A DNA stretch of 32,844 nucleotides, from NCBI GenBank assembly GCA_030146405.1, contig JASLBS010000088.1:1-32844 (forward strand), written 5' to 3'. The stretch's first letter is position 1; every line of letters starts with the position of its first letter. This document shows positions 1 to 7,853 of the stretch, in pieces. The notes beneath the pieces were generated by a model. That model was not told the origin of the DNA and made no database searches. It worked only from the letters and a program-made list of their open reading frames with translations. The stretch comes from Arthrobacter sp. (GTDB taxonomy: Bacteria; Actinomycetota; Actinomycetes; Actinomycetales; Micrococcaceae). Made by a program: the position numbers and the translations under genes.

Positions 1-1
1 G

Positions 2-277
2 TTCGTCGTCCCCTACGGCTGGCTGTCCTGGGTCATGATCGCCGGGGCCGTCTTCCTCCCCTACTTCGCCGTGATCGTCGCCAACGGTGGCAGCGACACC
101 AGCAACATCCGGCACAGTGACGCCCTGATCGACCGCGCTCCGGTGCGCGAGATCGAGGCCAGGGTCCTCGACGCAGAAGAGGACGACGACGACGTCCTGA
201 GCGGCGAGATCATCGACGAGCCCGTGCCGCACGGCTCCCACGCCACACGCAGTACCGGTCCCGGCGCGGATGTCTGA
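2..277 (+). CDS. DUF3099 family membrane protein, C-terminal part
   Basis: The reading frame is already open at the left edge of the window, so the N-terminus is missing. The first residues (PYGWLSWVMIAGAVFLPYFAVIVANGG) form the end of a membrane hairpin typical of the actinobacterial DUF3099 family. An acidic tail follows (EEDDDDVLSGEIID) and is likely cytoplasmic. Its function is unknown. The stop codon lies inside the start of the next gene (ATGTCTGA), so the two are translationally coupled and share a transcript with SURF1. The family call rests on the hydrophobic signature and on the gene neighbourhood. Confidence 0.75.
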   Translation, partial: FVVPYGWLSWVMIAGAVFLPYFAVIVANGGSDTSNIRHSDALIDRAPVREIEARVLDAEEDDDDVLSGEIIDEPVPHGSHATRSTGPGADV

Positions 278-557
278 GACGCGGTCGGGCCCCGGTCTCC
301 CGTCCGCCCCCGGGCTGGGCCTCTTCGGGAGCGGAGCGGTGGCGGGTGACGGCCCGGTGTGCTCCCGCAAGGGATGCCGGGCCCCGGCGCAGTGGCAACT
401 ACTCTGGAACAACCCGCGTATCCACACCCCGGACCGGCGGAAGGCCTGGGCGTCCTGCCCGGAGCACGTCGGATGGTTCGAGGAGTACCTCCGCGAGCGC
501 GGGTTGTGGAAGGAGACCCTTCCCCTGACTGCCGACCGACCGATGGAGACCCGCTAG
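270..557 (+). CDS. Conserved actinobacterial protein with putative Cys/His zinc site
   Basis: A 95-aa soluble protein with no recognised function. The first third is Gly/Pro-rich and probably flexible. The core carries CSRKGC followed by CPEH about 40 residues later, a Cys4/His-like spacing that could bind zinc. Conserved-looking aromatic positions (WQLLWNNP, WFEEYL) suggest a small folded domain. Its start overlaps the DUF3099 stop and its TAG is immediately followed by the GTG of SURF1, so it sits inside a tightly coupled operon. A role near cytochrome oxidase assembly is inferred from position only. Confidence 0.7.
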   Translation: MSETRSGPGLPSAPGLGLFGSGAVAGDGPVCSRKGCRAPAQWQLLWNNPRIHTPDRRKAWASCPEHVGWFEEYLRERGLWKETLPLTADRPMETR

Positions 558-1385
558 GTGTACCGCTTCCTGTTCTCGGCCCGCTGGTTGGGCTGGCTCG
601 CCATGGTGATCGTCATCGCAGCCGGCTGCGTGGCCCTCGGACGCTGGCAGCTCGACCGACGAGAGACCGTGGTGGAGAACATCCATCACATCGAGGCCAA
701 CTACGACGCCGCGCCCGAGCGGTACGTGCCGGGTGAGAACGGGTTCGACACTTTCGACGAAGCGGATGAATGGACGCCCGTCACCTTCGTGGGCACGTAC
801 GACGTCGACAACCAGGTGATCGCACGGAACCGGCCGTTGAACGGGCAGCCGGGGTACGAGGTGCTCGTCCCCCTGCGGTTGGAGAACGGTGATGCGGTGG
901 TCATCGACCGCGGGTGGTTACCCATCGGCAACATCGAGTCGGGCCGGCCTGACGAGATCCCCGCTCCCCCGGCGGGGCAGGTCGAGGTGACGGCGCGGAC
1001 CAAGCCCGGTGAGCCGTCCGTGAACCGTGGGGCGCCCGAGGGGCAGGTGGCCTCCATCCACCTGCCGGCGCTGGCCGAGAGGCTCGACTACCCGATCCAG
1101 GAAGCCGCCTACGGGTTGCTGGCGCTGGAGCGACCCGGGGCGGCGGAGACTCCGATGGCCGCACCGAAGCCCTCGATCGACGAGGGCCCCCACCTGTCCT
1201 ACTCGCTGCAGTGGTTCGCCTTCGGCGTCCTGGCGTTCGTGGGTCTCGGCTACGCCGCCAAGCAACAGCGCCGCAGCGACGCCGAGCGCGACGGCACCGC
1301 GGTCGAGCGTCCCGGCCGGACCCGGCGTCGCCCCTCCTCCGAGGAGGAGGAGGACGCGATCCTCGACTCGCAGGGCGTCCGTTGA
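558..1385 (+). CDS. SURF1 family cytochrome oxidase biogenesis protein
   Basis: A 275-aa membrane protein of the SURF1 family, which helps assemble haem a into cytochrome c oxidase. The sequence shows the classic layout. An N-terminal TM helix (about residues 10-28) is followed by GRWQLDRR, then an extracytoplasmic domain containing PGYEVLVPL and VIDRGWLP. A C-terminal TM helix follows HLSYSLQWF (about residues 215-235), and the tail is basic then acidic. The GTG start directly abuts the upstream TAG, and no better start exists because the first TM would be lost. The length is normal for actinobacterial SURF1. Confidence 0.9.
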   Translation: MYRFLFSARWLGWLAMVIVIAAGCVALGRWQLDRRETVVENIHHIEANYDAAPERYVPGENGFDTFDEADEWTPVTFVGTYDVDNQVIARNRPLNGQPGYEVLVPLRLENGDAVVIDRGWLPIGNIESGRPDEIPAPPAGQVEVTARTKPGEPSVNRGAPEGQVASIHLPALAERLDYPIQEAAYGLLALERPGAAETPMAAPKPSIDEGPHLSYSLQWFAFGVLAFVGLGYAAKQQRRSDAERDGTAVERPGRTRRRPSSEEEEDAILDSQGVR

Positions 1386-1488
1386 GGCAACCGGGTGGTC
1401 CCTCCGGGTGACCCCTGTTCTCCGCTCGATCGTCGTAGAGTTGGCAGACTTCCGACGATCGGGTCGGACCTACGAGCAGGAGAGAACC

Positions 1489-2490
1489 ATGCGAGGACCG
1501 AAGGTACTGTTCATCGGTGGCAGCGGAGTCATCAGCGCGCACTGCACCCTCGCGGCGGTCGAGGCCGGCATGGACGTCCACCTCCTCAACCGCGGTAGCA
1601 ACACCCGGCACCAGGTACCCGAGGGTGTGACCACCTTCGTGGCGGATTCCCGGGACAAGCATGCCGTCCTCGATGCCATAGCCGGCCATGACTTCGACTG
1701 CGTGGTCAACTGGGTCAACTTCACCCCCGATCACGTGCAGCAGGACATCGAGATCTTCGCCGGACGGACCCGACAGTACGTCTTCATCAGCTCGGCATCG
1801 GCGTACCAGACACCTCCGACGCATCTGCCCCTCGTGGAATCCACCCCGTTGAAGAATCCCTTCTGGGAGTACTCGCGGAACAAGATCGCCTGCGAGGACG
1901 TGCTCACCAAGGCCTACCGCGACCACGGGTTCCCCGTCACGATCGTCCGGCCCTCCCACACCTACGACGAGACGCTGGTCCCGTTCGACGGAGGATGGAC
2001 GGTCATCGAACGCATGCGCGCCGGGAAGCCGGTCATCGTGCCCGGGGACGGGACGTCATTGTGGACGATCACCCACAGCCGCGACTTCGCCCGGGGGTTC
2101 ACGGGTCTCCTCGGGCACCCTCACGCGATCGGTGAAGCCGTGCACATCACCGGCGACGAGACGCCGTCGTGGAACCAGATCTACCGGAACATCGCCGACG
2201 CCGCCGGCGTCCCGGACCCCCTCCTGGTCCACATCGCCTCGGACTCCATCGCGGCAGCGGACCCGGAGTGGGGCGCAGGCCTGCTGGGGGACAAGTCCCA
2301 CACGATGATCTTCGACAATTCGAAGATCCGCTCCTTCCTCCCCGGCTTCACCGCGACCACGCTCTTCAGCCAGGGGGCGCGGGAGATCGTCGCCTGGCAC
2401 GACGCGGACCCCGCACGCCGGACCGTGGACGCCCACATCGACGCCCTGATGGACACGCTGGCCGAAACCTACGCACCACGCTCCCTCTGA
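1489..2490 (+). CDS. NAD-dependent epimerase/dehydratase family protein (extended SDR)
   Basis: A 333-aa extended short-chain dehydrogenase. The N-terminal Rossmann motif is FIGGSGVIS (residues 8-16); the third glycine is replaced by Ser, as in the nucleoside-sugar epimerase-like subgroup. A YSRNK motif supplies the Tyr-x-x-x-Lys catalytic pair. A later IVRPSHTYD segment and a PGDGTSLWTITHSRDFA segment match the substrate side of this family. The ATG is chosen because it follows GAGAACC with an upstream AGGAG; the frame is open much further upstream but overlaps SURF1. The substrate cannot be told from sequence. A TAGAGT -10-like box lies near 1435. Confidence 0.85.
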   Translation: MRGPKVLFIGGSGVISAHCTLAAVEAGMDVHLLNRGSNTRHQVPEGVTTFVADSRDKHAVLDAIAGHDFDCVVNWVNFTPDHVQQDIEIFAGRTRQYVFISSASAYQTPPTHLPLVESTPLKNPFWEYSRNKIACEDVLTKAYRDHGFPVTIVRPSHTYDETLVPFDGGWTVIERMRAGKPVIVPGDGTSLWTITHSRDFARGFTGLLGHPHAIGEAVHITGDETPSWNQIYRNIADAAGVPDPLLVHIASDSIAAADPEWGAGLLGDKSHTMIFDNSKIRSFLPGFTATTLFSQGAREIVAWHDADPARRTVDAHIDALMDTLAETYAPRSL

Positions 2491-2583
2491 GAGGTCCACT
2501 CGATTCGACTGAGCGTGCGATTCCAAGGCTCGAGTGAAGGGAAGAGCTCGTCTCGCCACCGCCCGCGACGGGAGTAGCGCGTA

Positions 2584-3396
2584 TCAGAGCATGTCGAGGG
2601 GTTCCGGGCGGGTCGGGGGCGGGAAAGCGCGATCGAGACGCTCGAGGTCGGTGTCGTTGAGCTGGAGGTCGCGGGAGGCGGCATTCTCGCGCACATGCTG
2701 GACGGTCGAGGCCTTCGGGATCGCGAGCACGTTGCCGGTACGCATCGTCCACGCCAGGGCGACCTGCGCGGGTGTCGCGTCGAGCTCACGCGCCATCTGC
2801 GCCAGGTCCGGGTCATCGAGCAGTCGCCCCTGCTCAACGGGGGAATAGGCCATCAGAGGCAGCTCTGCAGACTCGGCCCACGGCATCAGATCGAACTCCG
2901 GACCGCGACGGGTCAGGTTGTACAGCACTTGATCGGTCTGACACCCGTCGGGGAGGCTCCGGAGCTCGTCGGTGTCGAGGTTGCTCACACCCCAGGCGCG
3001 GATGGAGCCCTCTGCGATGAGGGACTCGAATCCCGCGACGGTCTCATCGAACGGGAATCGTCCGCGCCAGTGCAGGAGATAAAGGTCGAGGTAGTCGGTG
3101 CCGAGACGGTCCAGGCTCGCATGGCAGGCCTGGATCGTTCCTTGTGCCGAGGCGTTCGAGGGCAGTACTTTGCTCACCAGGAAGACCTCGTCGCGCCTGC
3201 CTCGTACGGCTTCACCGACAAGTTCTTCACTGCGACCATTGCCGTACATCTCGGCGGTATCGATGACGGTGAGACCGAGATCGATACCGGTGCGGAGCGC
3301 ATGGACCTCGGCGTCCCGGCCGGCGGGAGAGTCTCCCAGGTTCCACGTCCCCTGCCCGAGGGTAGGAAGCACAGTGCCGTTGGGGAAAGTGATCAT
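2584..3396 (-). CDS. Aldo/keto reductase
   Basis: A 270-aa NADPH-dependent aldo/keto reductase with a complete catalytic tetrad: Asp46, Tyr51 (DTAEMYGNGRSEE), Lys76 (SKVLPSN) and His109 (LLHWRG). The C-terminal IPKAST motif is the usual NADP-phosphate-binding loop. It reduces aldehydes or ketones in the cytoplasm; the substrate is unknown. There is no Shine-Dalgarno sequence before the ATG. Instead TAGCGT sits exactly 6 nt upstream (3403-3408), so the mRNA is probably leaderless. It is convergent with the upstream epimerase gene, with 93 nt between the stops. Confidence 0.9.
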   Translation of the reverse strand: MITFPNGTVLPTLGQGTWNLGDSPAGRDAEVHALRTGIDLGLTVIDTAEMYGNGRSEELVGEAVRGRRDEVFLVSKVLPSNASAQGTIQACHASLDRLGTDYLDLYLLHWRGRFPFDETVAGFESLIAEGSIRAWGVSNLDTDELRSLPDGCQTDQVLYNLTRRGPEFDLMPWAESAELPLMAYSPVEQGRLLDDPDLAQMARELDATPAQVALAWTMRTGNVLAIPKASTVQHVRENAASRDLQLNDTDLERLDRAFPPPTRPEPLDML

Positions 3397-3555
3397 AGGA
3401 CAACGCTACAACCGGGCCGTCCGAATAATTCATCGAGCGCCCTCCCGCCGGCTGCTACTGCGGCGTGAGCCGGCGAAGCGTAGTACGGGTACCTCACACA
3501 CTCGCTCCAGACGTACTCACGCCGGACAGACTTACGCCCGATGTGCTCAGATGAC

Positions 3556-3592
3556 AGGGCACCCACCAACCGGAATCGTCAGTAGGTGCCCT
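3556..3592 (-). terminator. Candidate terminator of the initiator tRNA
   Basis: A perfect 8-bp inverted repeat (AGGGCACC / GGTGCCCT, arms 3556-3563 and 3585-3592) lies 7 nt past the tRNA 3' end. The loop is long (21 nt) and there is no T-run, so termination is plausible but not certain. Confidence 0.4.
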
Positions 3593-3598
3593 CATATG

Positions 3599-3672
3599 TT
3601 GCGGGGACAGGATTTGAACCTGTGACCTCTGGGTTATGAGCCCAGCGAGCTACCGAACTGCTCCACCCCGCG
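3599..3672 (-). tRNA. Initiator tRNA-fMet (CAT)
   Basis: On the minus strand the gene starts CGCGGGG and ends CCCCGCA plus discriminator A, giving the C1-A72 mismatch that marks bacterial initiator tRNAs. The anticodon arm is CTGGG-CTCATAA-CCCAG, with anticodon CAT and the three consecutive G:C pairs required for P-site binding. The T arm contains GGTTCAAATCC. CCA is not encoded, as is common in actinobacteria. Confidence 0.97.
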
Positions 3673-3683
3673 GCGCACCACCG

Positions 3684-3713
3684 ACCCTACGCACCCCACA
3701 GCACAAACACCAA
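3684..3713 (-). promoter_or_regulatory. Promoter of the initiator tRNA
   Basis: On the minus strand TTGGTG (3713-3708) and TAGGGT (3689-3684) are separated by 18 bp. The -10 lies 11 nt upstream of the mature tRNA 5' end, a normal housekeeping-sigma arrangement. Confidence 0.6.
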
Positions 3714-4045
3714 CCAAGGACACACCCCCGGTGATCAGGCTCCTTCCGCGACACCAGCTGAAATCACTACCAGCAAGGGGCGCCCACCCCTCAGCGGATG
3801 GATCCCTTGCCCTCGTCGGAACTGTCCGATCAACGGCGTGGGGTCAGGCCCCAGCGCAGTGGCGAGCCTGGAGCAGGTGCGGGTGATTGCAGGCCACCGC
3901 GTCGCCCGTGCGCCGCTCGGGCCGATGCCCGGGGCGATTGATCGGTTTGCTGCCGGGAGGTGCACCACCGGGCCGCACACGTGATAATGGTGTCCTCGGG
4001 CCGAGCTCCCGGGGCCTGCTCCGCAGCCGACCAGAGGAATCCACG
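3714..4045. other. Intergenic region between tRNA-fMet and the DUF4190 gene
   Basis: About 330 nt with no convincing gene. Short open frames here have unnatural Pro/Arg/Gly-rich compositions and no ribosome-binding sites. The only clear signal is TGATAAT at 3982-3988 (extended -10-like), which can drive the downstream DUF4190 gene. That gene has AGAGGA at 4033-4038 as its ribosome-binding site. Confidence 0.5.
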
Positions 4046-4453
4046 ATGTCCCAGGATCCGTACCCCAGTGCCCGTCCGTCCGGCAGCAATCCCGACCCGT
4101 ACGACGCCGGCCCCTATGGCCGGCAGGGCGGTTACCAGCCGTACCAACCAGGGCTCTACCCGTCCTACCAGTCCGGCATGTACGCTCCCTCGGCCCGGTC
4201 CATCGAGGGCGAGCGGGCAGCGCAGCTCTCGCTCATCTTCGGGATCGTGGGATTCTTCGTCGCCGGGTTGATCCTGGGACCGCTGGCCATCTGGCAGGCC
4301 AAGAAGGCCGAGAGCTTCGGGGTGCCGGCGACGGCCGGGAAAGTACTCGGCTGGATCCTCACCGCCATCTGGGGTCTCACAGCCCTTCTGGCCATCCTCC
4401 TCGTGGTGTTCCTGTTCGCCGGGGTCGCGACCTCGAGCAGTTACCCGGGCTGA
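4046..4453 (+). CDS. DUF4190 domain-containing membrane protein
   Basis: A 135-aa protein. The first 55 residues are Tyr/Pro/Gly/Gln-rich and disordered (repeats such as GGYQPYQPG). Two TM helices follow (about 60-80 and 100-125), separated by the conserved IWQAKKAE segment, which is the DUF4190 pattern. The function is unknown; the family is common in actinobacterial envelopes. The ATG is chosen for AGAGGA 7 nt upstream and because the longer open frame has no other site. Confidence 0.85.
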   Translation: MSQDPYPSARPSGSNPDPYDAGPYGRQGGYQPYQPGLYPSYQSGMYAPSARSIEGERAAQLSLIFGIVGFFVAGLILGPLAIWQAKKAESFGVPATAGKVLGWILTAIWGLTALLAILLVVFLFAGVATSSSYPG

Positions 4454-4486
4454 GCGGACGGTGCAGTGTCCTGACCAGGCGAACGA

Positions 4487-5302
4487 ATGAACGCCGATAC
4501 GCCGAGTGCCGAGGAGCAGTGGGGGCTCTTCCGTGCCGCTCGCGACCGGGCCCTCGCGGAACCATACGGCTGGCTGACTCTCACGTCCCTCCAGTGGCTC
4601 GCATCAACACCGGGGGCGCTGGAGCTGGTTCCCGGCGCGTGGTCGGCGGAGGGCGGGTCCGCGATACTCACTGCGTCCCCTGCTGACTCCCTGACCGATC
4701 TCACCACCGCGCAGCCCGCGACGGGCACGTTGACCGCCACTCTCGCCGAGGAGGAGTCGCTCCTCTGGGTCGCCTACGGCGGTGCGAACGGCCGGAGGAC
4801 GGCGGTGGAACTCGCCCGGCGGGGAGGCCGGTACGCTATTCGTACCCGGGATGACGAGTCCCCCACCCGTACCTCGTTCACAGGTGTGCCCACCTTCGCC
4901 TACCGCCCGGACCTCGTGGTGCCCGGCCGCTTCGAGCCCTACCCCGCACCGGTGGAGGAGCGGATCGGCACAGCCCACCCCGACGTTCCCGGAACACACG
5001 TCACCGTGGGTGAGATCGCCTTCCGTCTTCCCGGCCGGGACACCGAGTTCCGCCTGCGCGCCTCGCAGGACGACGACGGATCGCTTTCCGTCACGTTCCA
5101 CGACCTGACGAACGGACGATCCACCGCGGCATGGCGCAAGCTCGTGGCGGCTCCCCCGCGAGCCGGCGCGGTGATCCTCGACTTCAATCGGGCGGTGAAC
5201 TACCCGAGTGCCTTCACGCCGCACGGCACATGCCCCATGCCGGTCAGCGCCAACCGGGTGGAAGCTCCCATCGAAGCCGGGGAGAAGAACCCGCTGGCAT
5301 GA
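4487..5302 (+). CDS. DUF1684 domain-containing protein
   Basis: A 271-aa soluble protein that matches DUF1684 by its C-terminal signature. This comprises the DFNRAVNYPSAF segment, then CPMPVSANRVEAPIEAGE, preceded by FHDLTNGRST. The N-terminus begins with the usual RDRALAEPYGWLTLTSLQWL. The family has no established reaction. The gene starts 33 nt after the DUF4190 gene and may share its transcript. It ends 13 nt from the converging sigma factor gene. Confidence 0.85.
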   Translation: MNADTPSAEEQWGLFRAARDRALAEPYGWLTLTSLQWLASTPGALELVPGAWSAEGGSAILTASPADSLTDLTTAQPATGTLTATLAEEESLLWVAYGGANGRRTAVELARRGGRYAIRTRDDESPTRTSFTGVPTFAYRPDLVVPGRFEPYPAPVEERIGTAHPDVPGTHVTVGEIAFRLPGRDTEFRLRASQDDDGSLSVTFHDLTNGRSTAAWRKLVAAPPRAGAVILDFNRAVNYPSAFTPHGTCPMPVSANRVEAPIEAGEKNPLA

Positions 5303-5315
5303 GTAGCTGCGGTGG

Positions 5316-5897
5316 TCATGTCCCTACTGGCGTCAGCTCGGTGCGCAGCCGGATGATCCCCTCGCGGATCCTGCTCTTGACGGTGCCGGAGGCGGCGCCC
5401 AGTTGCTCGGCCACCTCGTTGTACGTGAGTCCGCCGAAGTAGGCGAGGTCGATCGCTTCGCGTTGGAGAGGCGTCAGCCGCTCCAGGCAGGAGCTCAGGT
5501 GTCGGGTCTCGTCCGCGGCGAGGACGTCCTCCAGCACGGTGTCGAAATCGGCGAGCTGCTCGGCGCGCGCCCAGGCCCGGATGCGCCCGGTCGCGGCGGC
5601 CTCGGACCGCACGCGGTCGATCGCCCGCCTGCGCGCCATGGTCATCACCCAGCTGAGAGCGCTGCCGCGGTCCGCATCGAAGGACGCCGCTTTCGACCAG
5701 ATCTCCAGGAAGACCTCCTGGGTGACCTCCTCGCTGATCGGGTGGTTGACCACGACCTTGCGGACCACTCCGAACACGCGAGCCGAGGTCAGCCGGTAGA
5801 ACTCGGCGAACGCGGCGCCGTCACCCTTCGTGATGGATGCGAGCAGGTCGCCGAGTTCATCGACCGGCAGGGAGGCCTCCCCGGGCCCCGGCATCAT
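5316..5897 (-). CDS. SigK-like ECF RNA polymerase sigma factor
   Basis: A 193-aa ECF sigma factor. Region 2 is recognisable by VFGVVRKVV, EVTQEVFLEIW and SALSWVMTMARRRAIDRVR. Region 4 contains LTPLQREAIDLAYFGGLTYNEVAEQLG followed by the recognition helix SGTVKSRIREGI. It most resembles the SigK/ECF19 group, whose members are usually paired with an RskA-type anti-sigma factor. No such gene is adjacent here. The start is one of two tandem ATGs (5897 or 5894). Neither has its own Shine-Dalgarno sequence, but the first overlaps the stop of a 19-codon leader ORF as ATGA. A TTG at 5939 would extend the frame but would put the leader inside the coding sequence. Confidence 0.85.
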   Translation of the reverse strand: MMPGPGEASLPVDELGDLLASITKGDGAAFAEFYRLTSARVFGVVRKVVVNHPISEEVTQEVFLEIWSKAASFDADRGSALSWVMTMARRRAIDRVRSEAAATGRIRAWARAEQLADFDTVLEDVLAADETRHLSSCLERLTPLQREAIDLAYFGGLTYNEVAEQLGAASGTVKSRIREGIIRLRTELTPVGT

Positions 5898-5953
5898 GGC
5901 ATGGCCAGGGCGAGGAGAGAGGAAAGACAAGCAGGGCAACGGACAGTGAGCAT
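5894..5953 (-). CDS. Leader peptide ORF coupled to the sigma factor gene
   Basis: A 19-codon ORF, MLTVRCPACLSSLLALAMP, preceded by a strong GGAGG 5 nt before its ATG. Its TGA overlaps the sigma factor ATG (ATGA), so ribosomes finishing it could re-initiate on the sigma gene, which has no ribosome-binding site. The peptide has two cysteines in a CPAC motif and a Leu-rich tail. It may be a real small protein or simply a translational-coupling device. Confidence 0.5.
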   Translation of the reverse strand: MLTVRCPACLSSLLALAMP

Positions 5954-5974
5954 TGAGACCTCCAGAACCAAAAA

Positions 5975-5989
5975 GCTAGATTACCTAGC
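5975..5989. promoter_or_regulatory. Inverted repeat upstream of the sigma factor leader
   Basis: GCTAG-ATTAC-CTAGC is a perfect 5-bp inverted repeat inside an unusually AT-rich patch (about 5965-6005). On the minus strand it is followed at once by TTTTT, and TATATT lies just upstream. It could be an operator over the promoter or a weak RNA hairpin in the leader. Confidence 0.4.
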
Positions 5990-6062
5990 AATATACCTCT
6001 CTAGACAAGTTCGTTCATCCATCATGTCCCCTGCAGTCCCTGCTCACCAGAGGACTACGGCA

Positions 6063-6290
6063 CTAAGTGTCCGACGTCGGGTGAATACTCCGGGTTTCTG
6101 TGCGCCGGCCACGATCGGACACCCAGTCGCCCGGGTAGATCCTGGGCAGGACGTTCGCGAGGGCCAGGGACGCGTAGATCACCGTGTTGATCGCGACGAA
6201 GGCCGCGAGGACCGCGAACAGACTGGAGTGCAGCACCGATTCCGGCAGGAGGATCCCGGTGCGGATGATGGGGCCGGCTGCGTACATCAT
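6063..6290 (-). CDS. Small single-TM protein paired with the glycosyltransferase
   Basis: A 75-aa protein beginning 3 nt after the glycosyltransferase stop, with AAGGAG 9 nt before the tandem ATGs. One TM helix is visible (about residues 22-46). It is preceded by a short segment (GPIIRTGILLPES) and followed by a basic, probably cytoplasmic tail (SDRGRRTETR). I do not recognise the family. The tight spacing and membrane topology suggest an accessory subunit of the membrane glycosyltransferase. Confidence 0.65.
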   Translation of the reverse strand: MMYAAGPIIRTGILLPESVLHSSLFAVLAAFVAINTVIYASLALANVLPRIYPGDWVSDRGRRTETRSIHPTSDT

Positions 6291-6293
6291 GGT

Positions 6294-7853
6294 TCAGGAC
6301 TCCTTGGTTGCGAGTTCGCGCGCCGGGGCGGCGTGGACGAGGTGCTTCCAGCTCGCCTGGCGGCCGGACGAGAGATCGATGATCCCCTTGACGTAGACGA
6401 GGTTGAGGAACATGTCGAAGAACAGCTCCGGGAACAGGGTCGCGGCGAGCAGCCGCGCCTTCCAACCCCCCTTCCATACGGTGACCACCCGCTCGATGGT
6501 GAAGAGGAAGCCGAGTCCCAACCAGAACGGGAACCAGATCCAGGTCTCGAGGGATGCGATGGTGATGAGAATCAAAGCGAGGTAGGCGCTCAGCGCGATC
6601 ACTCCGTACCCGATGCCGAGTTGCTGCGCCCAGTACCGCAGCGTGGTGGGAGTGACTCCGTAGGCACCGATGTTCTCGAGGGCGCCGCGTTGCCAGCGCA
6701 ACCGCTGGTTCCACAGCGTCCGCCAGGAGGGCATCAGTTCCGTGACCACCGTGCAGTCCCGCGGTGAGATCATCAATCCGCCCAATGACTTGATGGCGAT
6801 CGTGAGCTCGTTGTCCTCGGTCAGCGCTGCCGTGTCGTAGACGTCACCGGAGGTTCCCGCGATGGTCCGATTCCGGTTCGCCGCAATGGTCCGCAGTGCC
6901 ACGGGGCGGAACAGGGACGCCGTACCGGTGAGCACGAAGACCCTTCCGCGACGGCGGTGCATCTGGCGCGAGTACCGGATGTACTCATTGCGCTGGAACT
7001 GGCCGATCAGCCCGTGGCCCTGCTCACCGTAGAAGAGTCCTCCCACGGCCATGAGCGCACGGTCCTGGGTGAAGCGCACCACGGCGTTGGCCAGGAATCC
7101 GTCGTCGAGCTGGGTGTCGGCATCCATGATCATGACGACGTCGTTGTCCCCCTGCTGCGGCAGCACCACCTTGAGTGCCTGATTCAGCGCGCCCGCCTTC
7201 TTCCCGGTGTTACCCACGGACTCGATCACCTCGACACCAACCTCGTGCGCCAAGCGGACGGTCGCGTCCGTGCAGTTGTCCGCCACCACGATGATGCGCT
7301 CGGGCCGGTGCGACTGCTTCTTGAGCGATGTGATGGTGTGCGGGAGCGATGCCTCCTCGTTGTGGGCGGGAATCAGCACCGTCACGGTGACCTCGCCGGC
7401 GAACTCTCCGCGGTTGGACGCCATGATCACCTTGGGGGCCAGCGGCAGGTTGTTCGGGCTCATGGACCTGCGGGTATGGTTCGTGATCCGACGCTCGAGC
7501 TGGGCGAGCCCCGCGCCCGCCAGCAGCGCGAGCGCGATGGCGGTCAGGGTCACACTGACCGCCGGCGCCTCCGAGTTGTACAGGATGCGCCAGACACCGA
7601 TGACGGCCTGGTGGGACTCCTCGAGCCGGGCGTCCGGCCGGTTCAGCGCGACGGCGGCCACCAGGAGGGCGGCCGCGGCGGTCACGATCCCGACGATGAT
7701 CAGGCCCACGATGCGGTCGAACCTGGCCTTGGGCCGGTATCCGGCCATCTCTGTTCCACCCTCCGAGAGCTGGCTCTCGGGACCGCCCTCCAGGGGCCGT
7801 CCGAGCGCGGCACCGCTCTCGTCGGTGGTTGCACCTGCTGTGCTGATCTTCAT
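6294..7853 (-). CDS. Membrane family-2 glycosyltransferase (processive type)
   Basis: A 519-aa membrane glycosyltransferase with a GT2 domain. The disordered N-terminus is followed by TM helices at about 47-70 and 99-118. The catalytic domain then runs from VTVLIPAHNEE, through Asp192 (ADNCTD), Asp244/Asp246 (MDADTQ), the base Glu346-Asp347 (TEDNEL) and the Q383-RLRW-387 motif. Three C-terminal TM segments follow (about 411-433, 437-456, 468-490). QxxRW is the mark of processive polysaccharide synthases such as cellulose, hyaluronan and poly-GlcNAc synthases. The product is unknown. The ATG at 7853 has AAGGAC upstream; a GTG one codon earlier (7856) is an equally possible start. Confidence 0.88.
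   Translation of the reverse strand: MKISTAGATTDESGAALGRPLEGGPESQLSEGGTEMAGYRPKARFDRIVGLIIVGIVTAAAALLVAAVALNRPDARLEESHQAVIGVWRILYNSEAPAVSVTLTAIALALLAGAGLAQLERRITNHTRRSMSPNNLPLAPKVIMASNRGEFAGEVTVTVLIPAHNEEASLPHTITSLKKQSHRPERIIVVADNCTDATVRLAHEVGVEVIESVGNTGKKAGALNQALKVVLPQQGDNDVVMIMDADTQLDDGFLANAVVRFTQDRALMAVGGLFYGEQGHGLIGQFQRNEYIRYSRQMHRRRGRVFVLTGTASLFRPVALRTIAANRNRTIAGTSGDVYDTAALTEDNELTIAIKSLGGLMISPRDCTVVTELMPSWRTLWNQRLRWQRGALENIGAYGVTPTTLRYWAQQLGIGYGVIALSAYLALILITIASLETWIWFPFWLGLGFLFTIERVVTVWKGGWKARLLAATLFPELFFDMFLNLVYVKGIIDLSSGRQASWKHLVHAAPARELATKES

Noticed and set aside
3735..3980. Minus-strand open frame of 81 codons after the tRNA
   Set aside because: No ribosome-binding site, unnatural composition, and it overlaps other long open frames expected in high-GC DNA.
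5898..5939. TTG at 5939 as the sigma factor start
   Set aside because: It has no Shine-Dalgarno sequence at the right distance, and the added 14 residues are not sigma-like; the ATGA junction with the leader ORF fits better.
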